Shown here piece after piece: positions 26,402-35,168 of a stretch of DNA of 64,000 nt. How positions within the stretch are numbered: the stretch's first letter is position 1; each line of letters opens with the position of its first letter. A model generated the notes under the pieces. The model was not told where the DNA came from. It was given only the letters and a program-made list of their open reading frames with translations, and did no database searches. The DNA lies in NCBI GenBank assembly GCA_034178705.1, contig JAXFQY010000004.1, forward strand, positions 15,498-79,497. Reading direction: 5' to 3'. A program made the position numbers and the translations under genes. This DNA is from RUG12395 sp034178705. Its GTDB lineage: Bacteria; Bacillota; Clostridia; Oscillospirales; CAG-272.

Positions 26402-27204
26402 ATAAACCCAATTTCCTCAAGGAAACGCTTGCGAAGAAAGAACTCTTCATTTTCGATATGGATGGTACAATCTACCTTGGCGACCGCGTATTTGATGCAG
26501 CCGTCCGGTATATCGACCGACTGCGTAAAAGCGGCAAACACGTGCTGTTTTTTACCAACAATGCAAGTCACACCTCGTTTTTTTACCGTTCCAAACTTTC
26601 CCGCCTCGGTTTTTCCCCACAGGACGGGGAAATCATGACCAGCGGAGACGTGACAAAGGTATATCTGAACAGATTCCGACCGGGAAAGACCGTTTTTCTC
26701 GTCGGAACCGACGAGCTTACCGAGGATTTCCGGAGCAGCGGCATTCCGCTCGCCGACATTCATGCGCCACGCGCGGATCTTGTTGTGACAAGCTTTGATA
26801 CCTCCCTGACCTACGAAAAGCTTGAGGCCGCCTGCCGCTTTATCCGAGACGGAGCGGAGTATCTTTCTACCCATCCGGATTTCAACTGCCCGACCGAGCA
26901 CGGCTTTATCCCGGACAGTGGAGCGATTGCCGCATTTGTAACCGCTTCTACCGGGGTCACTCCGGTTTATTTTGGCAAGCCGTATCCGGAAACCGTTCAA
27001 ATGATTTGCGAAGCAACCGGCTGCACTAAGAATGAAATGTGTGTATTCGGCGACCGTCTTTATACCGATATTGCTCTCGGTGTCCGAAACGGTGTTACCA
27101 GCGTACTGGTTATGACGGGCGAGACAACGAAAGCGCAGCTGGAAGCGGCCGCTCCGGAGGAAAAACCCTCCTTTGTCATTCCGTCTTTCTCAGCGCTTCT
27201 CTGA
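26398..27204 (+). CDS. HAD-IIA (NagD-like) phosphatase
   Basis: The protein has 268 residues. Motif I is FIFDMDGTIYLGD, motif II FFTNNAS with the Thr, motif III Lys in YFGKPYPE, and motif IV VFGDRLYTDIALG. The cap type and GKP signature place it in subfamily IIA with NagD and p-nitrophenyl phosphatases, which remove phosphate from small sugar phosphates or nucleotides. It overlaps the GDPD gene by 4 bases. The pair could convert glycerophosphodiesters to glycerol-3-phosphate and then glycerol (inference). Confidence 0.9.
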   Translation: MNKPNFLKETLAKKELFIFDMDGTIYLGDRVFDAAVRYIDRLRKSGKHVLFFTNNASHTSFFYRSKLSRLGFSPQDGEIMTSGDVTKVYLNRFRPGKTVFLVGTDELTEDFRSSGIPLADIHAPRADLVVTSFDTSLTYEKLEAACRFIRDGAEYLSTHPDFNCPTEHGFIPDSGAIAAFVTASTGVTPVYFGKPYPETVQMICEATGCTKNEMCVFGDRLYTDIALGVRNGVTSVLVMTGETTKAQLEAAAPEEKPSFVIPSFSALL

Positions 27205-27650
27205 AAAAAACTGACCGCTGAAGATGTTGAATACCAATGCGGAAGATAAAAGAACCGCCGCTGTAAAGGGAGTGTCTGTCAAACAGGCTTCCCGCTGTAA
27301 GGGGAACCGATAGAAACCTTTGACTGACTATCTTGAAAAGCGCACGAGGTTTTTTTGAACGCCTCCGAATGTTTCTTTGCACAGATGGCGGATTTTTACA
27401 AGCGTATTATTGTACTGAAATTTGTTATCGCCCCCACAAGTCCATAAAACAGCAATTATACCCCACCGAAAACAGACCGTTGACACACATCCCTATGTGC
27501 AAGTCAGCGGTCTTTTTTATTCTCCTTTTCCCCAAAAAGAGGTCTCGAAAAAAGGAAAAACCGGAAATCACTTGCACAGTTTCGAGCAAAAAAGAAGGAG
27601 CCGAAACACAGCTTGCACAGGCAAAGCACAAGGGGGTGCCCTCTAAGGTC
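27205..27650. other. Intergenic stretch after the HAD gene
   Basis: No gene is supported. It holds a degenerate direct repeat (GCTGTAAAGGG at 27257 and GCTGTAAGGGG at 27292, approximately) and one plus-strand terminator. Small open frames on both strands have no ribosome-binding sites. Confidence 0.5.
27474..27518 (+). terminator. Intrinsic terminator of the MFS-GDPD-HAD operon
   Basis: Stem AGACCGTTGAC (27474-27484) with GTCAGCGGTCT (27503-27513), one G-T pair, inner pairing ACACAT with ATGTG, then T6. It lies 270 bases after the HAD stop, so the transcript has a long 3' region. Confidence 0.75.
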
Positions 27651-27683
27651 AAAAAAGCATCCGTACCCAAAGGATACGGATGC
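27651..27683 (-). terminator. Strong minus-strand terminator downstream of por
   Basis: On the minus strand GCATCCGTA pairs with TACGGATGC (9 bp, 9-base loop), followed by T6. It lies about 450 bases beyond the por stop codon, so some minus-strand transcript ends here. Confidence 0.8.
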
Positions 27684-28053
27684 AAAACGGTTTTACAAGA
27701 GCTGTCCGAACGACCGGGGGATTCTTTTAGCCCCCATTGAATTTTTCCTTGCTTCGTTAGAAAATGCGGACTGTTGTTGCCCCTCTTGTCGTGAAAACAG
27801 ATACGCGCCTGCACACCTTCCGGCAGGCAAAACCCGAATCCAAAAGAGCAACCAGCGCCGATGGTGATCGGATCGTTCGTATCCGATTCGGAATAGAACT
27901 TCTTTCAAAACCATTCACACAAAAAGACGACGTAAGCCACCTGATCGCGGAATCGTTCTATCCTGCTTGGCGGAAAGCCGATCGGCAGATTTGTAAACCA
28001 GAATCCGCACGCTGTTCGCTCATTGGCTTTTGGGGGTCGCACACGATGTATCG
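27684..28053 (-). other. Unassigned element between por and its distal terminator; possible ncRNA
   Basis: About 370 bases lie between the por stem-loop and the minus-strand terminator. No convincing gene is present. The minus strand can form several hairpins, for example GCCTGC with GCAGGC, GGGGG with CCCCC, and an ATCGGAT/ATCCGAT pair. One minus-strand frame is open from about 28100 to 27425 except for a single TGA (27905-27907), but it runs through the terminator and has no ribosome-binding site. It could be the 3' untranslated region of por, a small structured RNA or a decayed gene. Confidence 0.4.
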
Positions 28054-28087
28054 AGACGCCCCGGCGTTTTTTCCCGCCGGGGCGTCT
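28054..28087 (-). terminator. Stem-loop just after por
   Basis: 13-bp perfect inverted repeat (28054-28066 with 28075-28087), very GC-rich, with an 8-base loop, 45 bases after the por stop. No U tract follows on the minus strand, so it may be an mRNA-stabilising hairpin or a weak terminator. Confidence 0.5.
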
Positions 28088-28131
28088 GAGAAAAATTCAG
28101 TTTTTTTCCGGGCTTTCCTTGAAAGCGAAAA

Positions 28132-31100
28132 TCAGCTGTAGAGCTGACCGATCTTGGTCAAGCGCTCATACTTTGCCTTTGCCGCCTCGGCAGCTTCCTC
28201 AAAGAGCACCTTAGCGCGCTCCGGGAACTGCTGTGCAAGACGTGCATAGCGGACTTCAGACTGAATAAAGTCAATGTAGCTTGCGGAAGGAGCCTTGGAG
28301 TCGATCACAAACTTTGCCTCGCCCTCAAGCTGCGGGTTGAAGCGGAACATGTGCCAGTAGCCAGCCTCAACCGCCTTCTTCATTTCGAGCTGGCAGTTCT
28401 GCATACCGCCCTTAACACCGTGCATCTCACACGGAGCATAGCCGATAATCAGGGACGGTCCGTGATAAGCCTCAGCCTCGCGAAGTGCCTTCAAAGTCTG
28501 ATTCATATCCGCACCCATGGCAATCTGTGCCACATAGACATAGCCGTAGGACATGGCAATTTCCGCGAGATTCTTCTTTCCGATCGACTTACCGGCAGCA
28601 GCAAACTGCGCAACCTGACCGATCTGAGAAGCCTTGGACGCCTGTCCGCCGGTGTTGGAATAAACCTCGGTATCGAAGACCATCACATTGACATCCTCAC
28701 CGGAAGCGAGAACATGATCCAGCCCGCCGAAGCCGATATCATATGCCCAACCGTCACCGCCGAAGATCCAAACGGATTTCTTTGCAAGGTAATCCTTGCT
28801 TTCCAGAATCTCCTTAGAGGCTTCACAACCTGCAGCAGCCCATTTCTCAAGGAGAGCAATGAGAGCGTCGGCAGCCTTCGCATTTGCAGCGCCGTCGTCA
28901 ACGGTATTGAGATATGCATCGATCACTGCACGGTCAGCAGCATCGTCCGCCTTCAGAGCTTTGATTTTCTCAATAGCGCGATTGCGGATCGTCTTCTGTC
29001 CGAGGGCGATACCGAGACCGTGCTCGGCATTGTCCTCAAAGAGGGAATTCGCCCATGCCGGACCCTTACCCGTTTCACGGTTGACTGTATACGGAGTAGC
29101 CGGTGCAGAACCGCCCCAAATGGAGGAACAGCCGGTCGCGTTGGAAATATACATTCTCTCGCCGAAGAGCTGTGTGATCAGACGGGCATAGGAGGTCTCC
29201 GCACAGCCGGCGCAGGAACCGGAGAACTCAAGCAGCGGCTGCTTGAACTGGCTTCCCTTGACAGTTGTGTTGTTGATCAGCTCCGGCTTTTCGGATACGT
29301 TCTTGACGGCATAATCGAAAGCCTTCTGCTGATCGAGCTGGGTTTCAATCGGAACCATCTCAAGAGCGCGCTTCTCGGGCTTGGTCGGGCAAGCCTTGAC
29401 GCAAAGCGTACACCCCATACAATCGAGAGGGCTTACCGCCATGGTGAACTTATAATCGGTTTTGATTACCGGCTTTGCAGCGAATTTTGTCTCGGCAGGT
29501 GCATGCGCAGCCTCATCCGCGTTCATTGCGAAAGGACGGATTGCAGCATGCGGGCAGACAAATGCACAGTTGTTGCACTGTACGCAGTTTTCTTCGTGCC
29601 ACACCGGAACACTGACAGCAACACCGCGCTTATCGAAAGCAGCAGCACCCTGCGGATAGTGGCCGTCGGCGCAGTCCTTGAAGGCGGAAACAGGGAGAGA
29701 GTCGCCAGCCATCCCGTTGACCGGACGGACAATGCGATTGACAAAGTCGGCAAGCTCCGGACGCTTATCCACAACGGGAGCAAGCGGCGCATCATCCGGG
29801 CAGGTAGCCCACGCAGCGGGAACGTCAACCTTTACGGTTGCATCGGCACCGGCATCAATTGCAGCGTAGTTAAGGTCAACAATCGCCTGACCCTTTTTGA
29901 TATAGGATTTGTACGCCATCTTCTTCATGTAGCCAATGGCCTCATCCTTCGGGAGAATGCCGGCGAGCGAGAAGAAGGCAGACTGCAGAACGGTATTTTT
30001 AACCTTGACATTGCCGATGCGCTTTGCCGCAATACCGGTCGCATCGATGATGTAGAAGTTGATTTTGTTCTTGGCAATATACTGCTTGACACGGGAGGGA
30101 AGCTCACGATCAAGCTCGTCCGCTGTCCACGGGCAGTCAAGCAGGAAGACGCCGTTCGGCTTAAGGTCGGTAATCATGCTGTCGTACTTTGTCAGATAAG
30201 CATGATTGTGGCAGGCAACAAAGTCTGCCTTATTGATGTAGTACGGGCTCTTGATCGGAGAATCGCCGAAACGCAGATGGGAAACGGTAAAGCCGCCGGT
30301 CTTTTTGGAGTCGTACTGGAAATAAGCCTGAATATACTTATCGGTATGGTCTCCGATGATCTTGATGGAGTTCTTGTTCGCACCGACGGTTCCGTCACCG
30401 CCGAGACCCCAGAATTTGCAGGAGATTGTCCCTTTCGGAGCGGTATCCGGACTCTTCTTCTCCGGCAGAGAATGACCGGTCAAATCATCCACAATGCCGA
30501 TTGTGAAGTCCTTTTTCGGATTCTTCTTCGCCAGATTGTCAAATACGGCAAAGATTGAGGACGGAGGCGTATCCTTCGAACCCAGTCCGTAACGTCCCCC
30601 GATTACCTCAGCATTCACGCCCTCCTTTGCCAGAGCGGCAACAACATCGAGGTAAAGCGGCTCGCCGAGAGCACCGGGCTCCTTGGTACGGTCAAGAACC
30701 GCAATGCGCTTGACGGTCTTCGGAAGAGCGGCAACCAGTCTGTCGGCGCAGAACGGACGGTACAGTCTGACCTTGACAAGACCGACCTTCTTACCCTTCG
30801 CCATCAGGTAGTCGATAACCTCCTCCGCAACGTCACAAACAGAGCCCATCGCAACGATGACATTTTCTGCATCCGGAGCACCGTAATAGTTGAAGAGTTT
30901 ATAGTCGGTGCCGATCATCTTGTTGATCTTCTTCATGTACTTTTCGACAACAGCGGGAAGCGCATCGTAATAAGGGTTGCATGCCTCTCTGTGCTGGAAG
31001 AAGATATCACCGTTCTCTGCGGAACCGCGGAGAATCGGATGCTCGGGGTTGAGAGCCTCATTGCGGAACCTTTCCACAGCCTCACGGTTGAGAAGCTTGG

Positions 31101-31695
31101 CAAGATCCTTGTAATCCCACACCTCAATCTTCTGAATCTCATGGGAAGTACGGAAGCCGTCGAAGAAGTTGATAAACGGCACTCTTCCCTCAATCGTCGC
31201 AAGGTGTGCAACAGCACCGAGATCCATGATCTCCTGCGGGTTGGTTTCCGCGAGCATCGCAAAACCCGTCTGACGGCATGCGTACACATCGGAATGATCG
31301 CCGAAAATGTTCAGCGCATGGGAGGCAACGCAGCGTGCCGAAACGTGAATGACGCAGGGCAACAGCTCGCCTGCAATCTTATAAAGGTTCGGAATCATCA
31401 GGAGAAGTCCCTGAGAAGCCGTATAGGTGGTCGTAAGGGCACCCGCGGCGAGGGAGCCGTGAACTGCGCCGGCAGCGCCTGCCTCGGACTGCATTTCGAT
31501 GACCTTTACCTTGTCGCCGAAAAGGTTAATCGCCGGATCACCCGCATAGTTCTTCCCTGCCGCGGACCAGGCGTCAACCTGCTCTGCCATCGGGGAAGAC
31601 GGAGTGATCGGGTAGATAGCAGCAACTTCCGTGAACGCATAGGAAACATGCGCAGCGGCAGTGTTGCCATCCATGGATAATTTCTTTCTTACCAT
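28132..31695 (-). CDS. nifJ: Pyruvate:ferredoxin (flavodoxin) oxidoreductase
   Basis: The 1187-residue fused homodimeric-type enzyme converts pyruvate, CoA and oxidised ferredoxin to acetyl-CoA, CO2 and reduced ferredoxin. The N-terminal pyrimidine-binding domain begins AAAHVSYAFTEVAAIYPITP. The ferredoxin domain (about residues 695-780) has two 4Fe-4S motifs, CVQCNNCAFVCPH and CMGCTLCVKACP. Cys in SGSCAGCAETSY and NATGCSSIWGG bind the proximal cluster. The TPP motif is GDGWAYDIGFGG with NTGGQ downstream. Length and order are standard. ATG 31695 follows TGGAGGAAA. It is the main fermentative ferredoxin reducer and lies next to a hydrogenase-like module on the same strand, though with its own promoter. 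Confidence 0.97.
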   Translation of the reverse strand: MVRKKLSMDGNTAAAHVSYAFTEVAAIYPITPSSPMAEQVDAWSAAGKNYAGDPAINLFGDKVKVIEMQSEAGAAGAVHGSLAAGALTTTYTASQGLLLMIPNLYKIAGELLPCVIHVSARCVASHALNIFGDHSDVYACRQTGFAMLAETNPQEIMDLGAVAHLATIEGRVPFINFFDGFRTSHEIQKIEVWDYKDLAKLLNREAVERFRNEALNPEHPILRGSAENGDIFFQHREACNPYYDALPAVVEKYMKKINKMIGTDYKLFNYYGAPDAENVIVAMGSVCDVAEEVIDYLMAKGKKVGLVKVRLYRPFCADRLVAALPKTVKRIAVLDRTKEPGALGEPLYLDVVAALAKEGVNAEVIGGRYGLGSKDTPPSSIFAVFDNLAKKNPKKDFTIGIVDDLTGHSLPEKKSPDTAPKGTISCKFWGLGGDGTVGANKNSIKIIGDHTDKYIQAYFQYDSKKTGGFTVSHLRFGDSPIKSPYYINKADFVACHNHAYLTKYDSMITDLKPNGVFLLDCPWTADELDRELPSRVKQYIAKNKINFYIIDATGIAAKRIGNVKVKNTVLQSAFFSLAGILPKDEAIGYMKKMAYKSYIKKGQAIVDLNYAAIDAGADATVKVDVPAAWATCPDDAPLAPVVDKRPELADFVNRIVRPVNGMAGDSLPVSAFKDCADGHYPQGAAAFDKRGVAVSVPVWHEENCVQCNNCAFVCPHAAIRPFAMNADEAAHAPAETKFAAKPVIKTDYKFTMAVSPLDCMGCTLCVKACPTKPEKRALEMVPIETQLDQQKAFDYAVKNVSEKPELINNTTVKGSQFKQPLLEFSGSCAGCAETSYARLITQLFGERMYISNATGCSSIWGGSAPATPYTVNRETGKGPAWANSLFEDNAEHGLGIALGQKTIRNRAIEKIKALKADDAADRAVIDAYLNTVDDGAANAKAADALIALLEKWAAAGCEASKEILESKDYLAKKSVWIFGGDGWAYDIGFGGLDHVLASGEDVNVMVFDTEVYSNTGGQASKASQIGQVAQFAAAGKSIGKKNLAEIAMSYGYVYVAQIAMGADMNQTLKALREAEAYHGPSLIIGYAPCEMHGVKGGMQNCQLEMKKAVEAGYWHMFRFNPQLEGEAKFVIDSKAPSASYIDFIQSEVRYARLAQQFPERAKVLFEEAAEAAKAKYERLTKIGQLYS

Positions 31696-31767
31696 GTTTT
31701 CCTCCAGAAAAAATATATGTTTTTTAAGTTAGCGCATAAATCGGAAGAGACACTTATGCCTCCTAAT

Positions 31768-31796
31768 ATTTTAACACCGATCGTCCGGATTGTAAA
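31768..31796 (-). promoter_or_regulatory. Promoter of por
   Basis: On the minus strand TTTACA (31791-31796), 17-base spacer, TAAAAT (31768-31773), about 73 bases before the ATG. The first leader bases contain AGGAGG, which could be a short upstream translation site. Confidence 0.7.
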
Positions 31797-31851
31797 GGCT
31801 TTTTCTATCGATTTTTTTTATTTTATAGTGTTTTTTCAGGAAATGCTTCCT

Positions 31852-32190
31852 TTATAGGGAAGCAAGTGCCGCACAAAGATCAAAAACGGGAAGAGGGGAG
31901 CGATAGACGTTGATTTTCTGTTCCCTTGCTTTTTCCAGGGCAGCAGCGTCCAGTTCCGCTCCCTCTGCCAGCAACACACAGCCGACATCGGCAAGGGATG
32001 CAACCGCAATCACGTTCACATTGGACATCACTGTGACCCAGACGCAGCCCTCCGGTGCACGTCCCATCACCCAACTGAGCAGGTCTCCGGCATATCCGCA
32101 GCAAACGACGCGATCCGCAGCTTCCTCCGTGACTGTTTCCAGTCCGAGCGCATTTTTCAGTTCACACACCTTCAGTTCTTTGATCCTCAT
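31852..32190 (-). CDS. DRTGG-domain protein (distal gene of hydrogenase-like module)
   Basis: The 112-residue protein is formed essentially of one DRTGG-like domain: MRIKELKVCELKNALGLETV, then VVCCGYAGDLLSWVMGRAPE and VNVIAVASLADVGCVLLAEG. DRTGG domains occur in phosphotransacetylases and CBS proteins and may bind a nucleotide or small ligand. A second, similar protein is encoded upstream (33986-34339). It overlaps the hydrogenase-like gene by 29 bases, with GGAGGGG before ATG 32190; the longer frame reads through that gene. The role is probably regulatory, by association. Confidence 0.8.
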   Translation of the reverse strand: MRIKELKVCELKNALGLETVTEEAADRVVCCGYAGDLLSWVMGRAPEGCVWVTVMSNVNVIAVASLADVGCVLLAEGAELDAAALEKAREQKINVYRSPLPVFDLCAALASL

Positions 32191-33526
32191 GCTCGGTCCC
32201 CTCCGTTTTTTTCTCTCTTTCGACGTTTTTGGCAAATCCCCCACGCAGATCGACGTGCTCAATATCCGCAAGGCGGGAGAAAATATCCTGTATTTCTTCC
32301 CGCATCCGGAAAATACAGTCGCTCTCATACGCGGTACCGCGCACAATATCCTCAGCAAGGGCAGCACAGGAGGGAGCACCGCAGGAGCCGCAGTCAAGAC
32401 CGGGAAGGGTCGCCGTCAGTTCTTTAATTCGCCGGCTCATTTCTATTGCCTGCGTACGGTCGTCATTCAGTCGGAGAGCCGGGTTATTCTCGGTTCCGCG
32501 TTCCCAACCGAGGCGCTCTGCATGCGGAACATCCTCAATATGATTCTCCGACAAGGGAAGATACTTACGGAGCTTCTGAATTCTGGCCTTTGCGATGAAG
32601 GGATTTTCAACTGCCATCACACCGCCCACACAACCGCCGCAGCAGGCATTCAGCTCGATGAATTCCAGTCCGGCAAAGTTCTCATTCTCGATTTCATCCA
32701 ATACCTTGATCACATTCTCAATCCCGTCCGCTGCAAGGTAACGTTCGTTCAATAAGCCTGCCGCTTCTCCCCCCGTCGCTGCCCAGCTGATTCCGATTAC
32801 TCCGGAATGGGAAAGCAGCTCCGGACGCTTTACCTCAGGCAGAACACTGAGAAGTCTGCGGTAGATTTCGCTCATGGAAAGGACGCGATCAACGGCACTT
32901 TTTTCAAACCCAATCGGATTTTTCACATAGCTGACCTTCGCGGGGCAGGGAGAAACAAAGAAAACTCCGATCTCCTCCGGCTTCAGGGACGGATGCTTTT
33001 TCTGCGCCTCGCTGCGCGCAAGCCTGGCTGCAAGCTCAACCGGAGAGGCAATGGGAAGAAGATAGTCCCTCAGGTAAGGAAAGCGCACCTCCACAAGACG
33101 CACGACGGCAGGGCACGCCGTGCTTATGTACGGGTGATCGGCCTTATGCTCCGCAAGCAGGCGGCGGGTATAACCGGTAACAAGCTCCGCCGCACGGCTG
33201 ACTTCAAACACCTCGTCAAATCCGCAAAGCTTCAGCCCGGTCAGGATCAGATCAATATCGTCAATGTTGTTGAACTGTCCGTAGAGCGCCGGGGCAGGCA
33301 AAACGATACGATAGGAAAACTCAGTTTTGTCAAACGGATCAAATATTGCTTTTTTAGCGTTGTGCGGGCAGATACGGATACATTCACCGCAGTCAATACA
33401 ACGCTCCGGTGTAATGGCAGCCTTTCTGCCGCGTACACGGATGGCCTCCGTGGGGCAGCGTTTGATGCAATTGGTGCAACCAAGGCATTTATCCTTGTCA
33501 AGGGTAACCGAATGGATGTATTTCAC
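32162..33526 (-). CDS. [FeFe]-hydrogenase-like Fe-S protein, putative sensory type
   Basis: The protein has 454 residues. Two 4Fe-4S motifs occupy residues 14-24 and 43-53. The hydrogenase C-terminal domain follows with H-cluster-loop equivalents: STACPAV (Cys138; the second Cys of the catalytic TSCCP motif is Ala), SPCPAK (Cys194, Lys197) and NACCGGC (Cys295, Cys299). A four-Cys Fe-S domain (Cys379, 382, 387, 404; spacing as in PF04060) replaces the PAS domain of many sensory hydrogenases. Loss of the proton-relay Cys and the signalling neighbours suggest a sensor rather than a turnover enzyme (inference). GTG 33526 follows GGAGGAGG; earlier in-frame starts contain that site. Confidence 0.85.
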   Translation of the reverse strand: MKYIHSVTLDKDKCLGCTNCIKRCPTEAIRVRGRKAAITPERCIDCGECIRICPHNAKKAIFDPFDKTEFSYRIVLPAPALYGQFNNIDDIDLILTGLKLCGFDEVFEVSRAAELVTGYTRRLLAEHKADHPYISTACPAVVRLVEVRFPYLRDYLLPIASPVELAARLARSEAQKKHPSLKPEEIGVFFVSPCPAKVSYVKNPIGFEKSAVDRVLSMSEIYRRLLSVLPEVKRPELLSHSGVIGISWAATGGEAAGLLNERYLAADGIENVIKVLDEIENENFAGLEFIELNACCGGCVGGVMAVENPFIAKARIQKLRKYLPLSENHIEDVPHAERLGWERGTENNPALRLNDDRTQAIEMSRRIKELTATLPGLDCGSCGAPSCAALAEDIVRGTAYESDCIFRMREEIQDIFSRLADIEHVDLRGGFAKNVEREKKTEGTEHEDQRTEGV

Positions 33527-33543
33527 GGCTTTCCCTCCTCCGA

Positions 33544-33993
33544 TCAAAGAACGTTTTTCGGGCTGTCCGACAGAATCGTCATATAAACCGTTGTCCCTTT
33601 CCCGATCTCTGTCTCAATACGCATTTCGTCGCTGTAACGTTTCATGTTCGGGAGTCCCATTCCTGCGCCGAAGCCGAGCGCACGAATGTTGTCCGGAGCC
33701 GTGGAGTATCCGTCCCGCATTGCCATCTCTACATCGGCAATACCCGGCCCCTCATCCCGCAGTGTGATATCAATCCGGTCGTCGCTGACGCTGACCTCAG
33801 CTTCTCCGCCCTCCGCATGGATCACCATGTTGATTTCTCCCTCATACATGGCTATGGCGGCACGCCGGATCACGTTCGCATCGAAGCCAAGCTGTCGCAG
33901 TTCCCTCTTCATGGAAACCGACGCTTCCCCCGCCCCGGTAAAATTATCGCCGGGAACGACATACTTCAGCCGAAGAACCTTGCTGTCATTCAA
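33544..33993 (-). CDS. RsbW/SpoIIAB-like histidine-kinase-type ATPase
   Basis: The 149-residue single GHKL domain has the N-box IAMYEGEINMVIHA, G1 box RDEGPGIADVE and G2 box GFGAGMGLPNMKRYSD. Proteins of this size act as anti-sigma or switch kinases. No sigma factor or anti-anti-sigma gene is adjacent, so its partner is unknown. Position between two DRTGG genes and the hydrogenase-like gene suggests it relays the redox signal. Its stop lies 17 bases before the hydrogenase start, and its start overlaps the upstream DRTGG gene by 8 bases. Confidence 0.88.
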   Translation of the reverse strand: MNDSKVLRLKYVVPGDNFTGAGEASVSMKRELRQLGFDANVIRRAAIAMYEGEINMVIHAEGGEAEVSVSDDRIDITLRDEGPGIADVEMAMRDGYSTAPDNIRALGFGAGMGLPNMKRYSDEMRIETEIGKGTTVYMTILSDSPKNVL

Positions 33994-34339
33994 TCAGCTC
34001 TCCCCCCTTCAGCCCCGCCTCATAAAGCTTGCCGCAGGCAACATACATCCGCTCGTTTGTAGCAAGCACACAGAGACGGCAGCTCTCCGCGAGAGAGAGA
34101 ACATCGGCGTCCGGGCGTTTTCCGCGCACGAACACGACGCACTGCATATCCATCATCATTGCGGTGCGGATAACCTGAGGGTTCAGAAGTCCGGTGAGAA
34201 GCACCGCCTGATCCTTGACGAAAGCAAGCACGTCGCTCATCATGTCGCTGCCGCAGGCGGACTTAACCTCCCCGTCGAGACGATCCGCGCCGCAAAGGAC
34301 CTCCGCGTCCAGCAGCTCTGCAATTTTGCTGATCTTCAT
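33986..34339 (-). CDS. DRTGG-domain protein (proximal gene of hydrogenase-like module)
   Basis: The 117-residue protein opens MKISKIAELLDAEVLCGADR and continues VKSACGSDMMSDVLAFVKDQ, LLTGLLNPQVIRTAMMMDM and VVFVRGKRPDADVLSLAE, a DRTGG-type domain. It is paralogous in outline to the protein at 31852-32190. It overlaps the HATPase gene by 8 bases and follows the PHP gene by 79 bases. The function is not established; paired DRTGG proteins with HATPase and hydrogenase-like genes are a recurrent clostridial arrangement as far as I recall. Confidence 0.8.
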   Translation of the reverse strand: MKISKIAELLDAEVLCGADRLDGEVKSACGSDMMSDVLAFVKDQAVLLTGLLNPQVIRTAMMMDMQCVVFVRGKRPDADVLSLAESCRLCVLATNERMYVACGKLYEAGLKGGELIE

Positions 34340-34418
34340 GTTCGTTTCCTTATCCTTTCAATCCTTTCACGCCCAGTCGGCGAAATATAGGCAAAAGTCA
34401 TCGGCGACATACGCCGTA

Positions 34419-35153
34419 TCAGTTTTTCCGCCCGCAGCGGAGATAAGCAAGGAGAGCGCCCGCCGGACCAAGATCGGAAATCAACCTATCCCCGAGGGTA
34501 ACCGCGCCGCCCGCCGTTCCGATCGTCTCGGGCGTATGGGCGTCGGAATCATAGAGCACAGGCGAGCCCTCCGGCAAATATATATGGTATTTATCATAGC
34601 TGCCCCGATCCCGAAGCTCAAATGCCGTAAACCCAGCCTCCGGAGGCACGGTTCCGAAAAAAGCAACGGCGCCGTTTGCCGTACGGTCGATATGTGCCGG
34701 CAAAGCAACTCCTCCGAAGCTCTCGACACAGCGCTTCGCATCGTTGAAGGCAAGGTCGGTATCACCCGAAAGAAGCCAACGCTCTTCCGAGAGAATATTG
34801 TCCTCTTCGTCGCATATAAGCTGCCGTCCGAAAAAAGCAGGATCGTTCTCGGTACGGATCAGACGGGAGGAAACAAATTCGTCAAAGGCCATCACCCGCT
34901 CCAGCCTGTCAAAAAGGCAGAGGACATGAACCCCCTCCACGGTGGAAAGCTCCAGACCTCCGAGCGGGGTCAGACCGTAAAACTCCGCGGCACGGAAAAA
35001 AGCGGGGCAGTTTTTTGCGCTGTTATGATCGGTCAGTGCCGCCAGATCCAGTCCGAGAAGCTTACAGGATCCGGCGATAAAGGCAGGGGTCATGACATCA
35101 TCCCCGCAGGGAGACAAGCAGGAATGAATGTGCAAATCGTACCGGATGCGCAT
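34419..35153 (-). CDS. PHP-domain phosphoesterase
   Basis: The 244-residue protein has all PHP metal motifs: HIHSCLSPCGDD, ALTDHNSAKNCP, GLELSTVEG, ALPAHIDR and DSDAHTPETIG. Family members hydrolyse phosphoesters such as nucleoside 3',5'-bisphosphate, histidinol phosphate or DNA ends; the small TrpH/YciV-like size suggests a small-molecule or short-nucleotide substrate. It is the first gene of the hydrogenase-like module, 15 bases after the solute-binding lipoprotein gene. A role in turning over a signalling nucleotide would fit but is speculative. Confidence 0.88.
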   Translation of the reverse strand: MRIRYDLHIHSCLSPCGDDVMTPAFIAGSCKLLGLDLAALTDHNSAKNCPAFFRAAEFYGLTPLGGLELSTVEGVHVLCLFDRLERVMAFDEFVSSRLIRTENDPAFFGRQLICDEEDNILSEERWLLSGDTDLAFNDAKRCVESFGGVALPAHIDRTANGAVAFFGTVPPEAGFTAFELRDRGSYDKYHIYLPEGSPVLYDSDAHTPETIGTAGGAVTLGDRLISDLGPAGALLAYLRCGRKN

Positions 35154-35168
35154 TTTCCTATCCTCCCG

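Noticed and set aside
27764..28141. 125-codon plus-strand frame near the por 3' end
   Set aside because: It overlaps the end of por and the perfect stem-loop and has no ribosome-binding site.
28351..30558. 735-codon plus-strand open frame opposite por
   Set aside because: The minus strand is an unmistakable PFOR; the antisense frame has no start signals and no motif.
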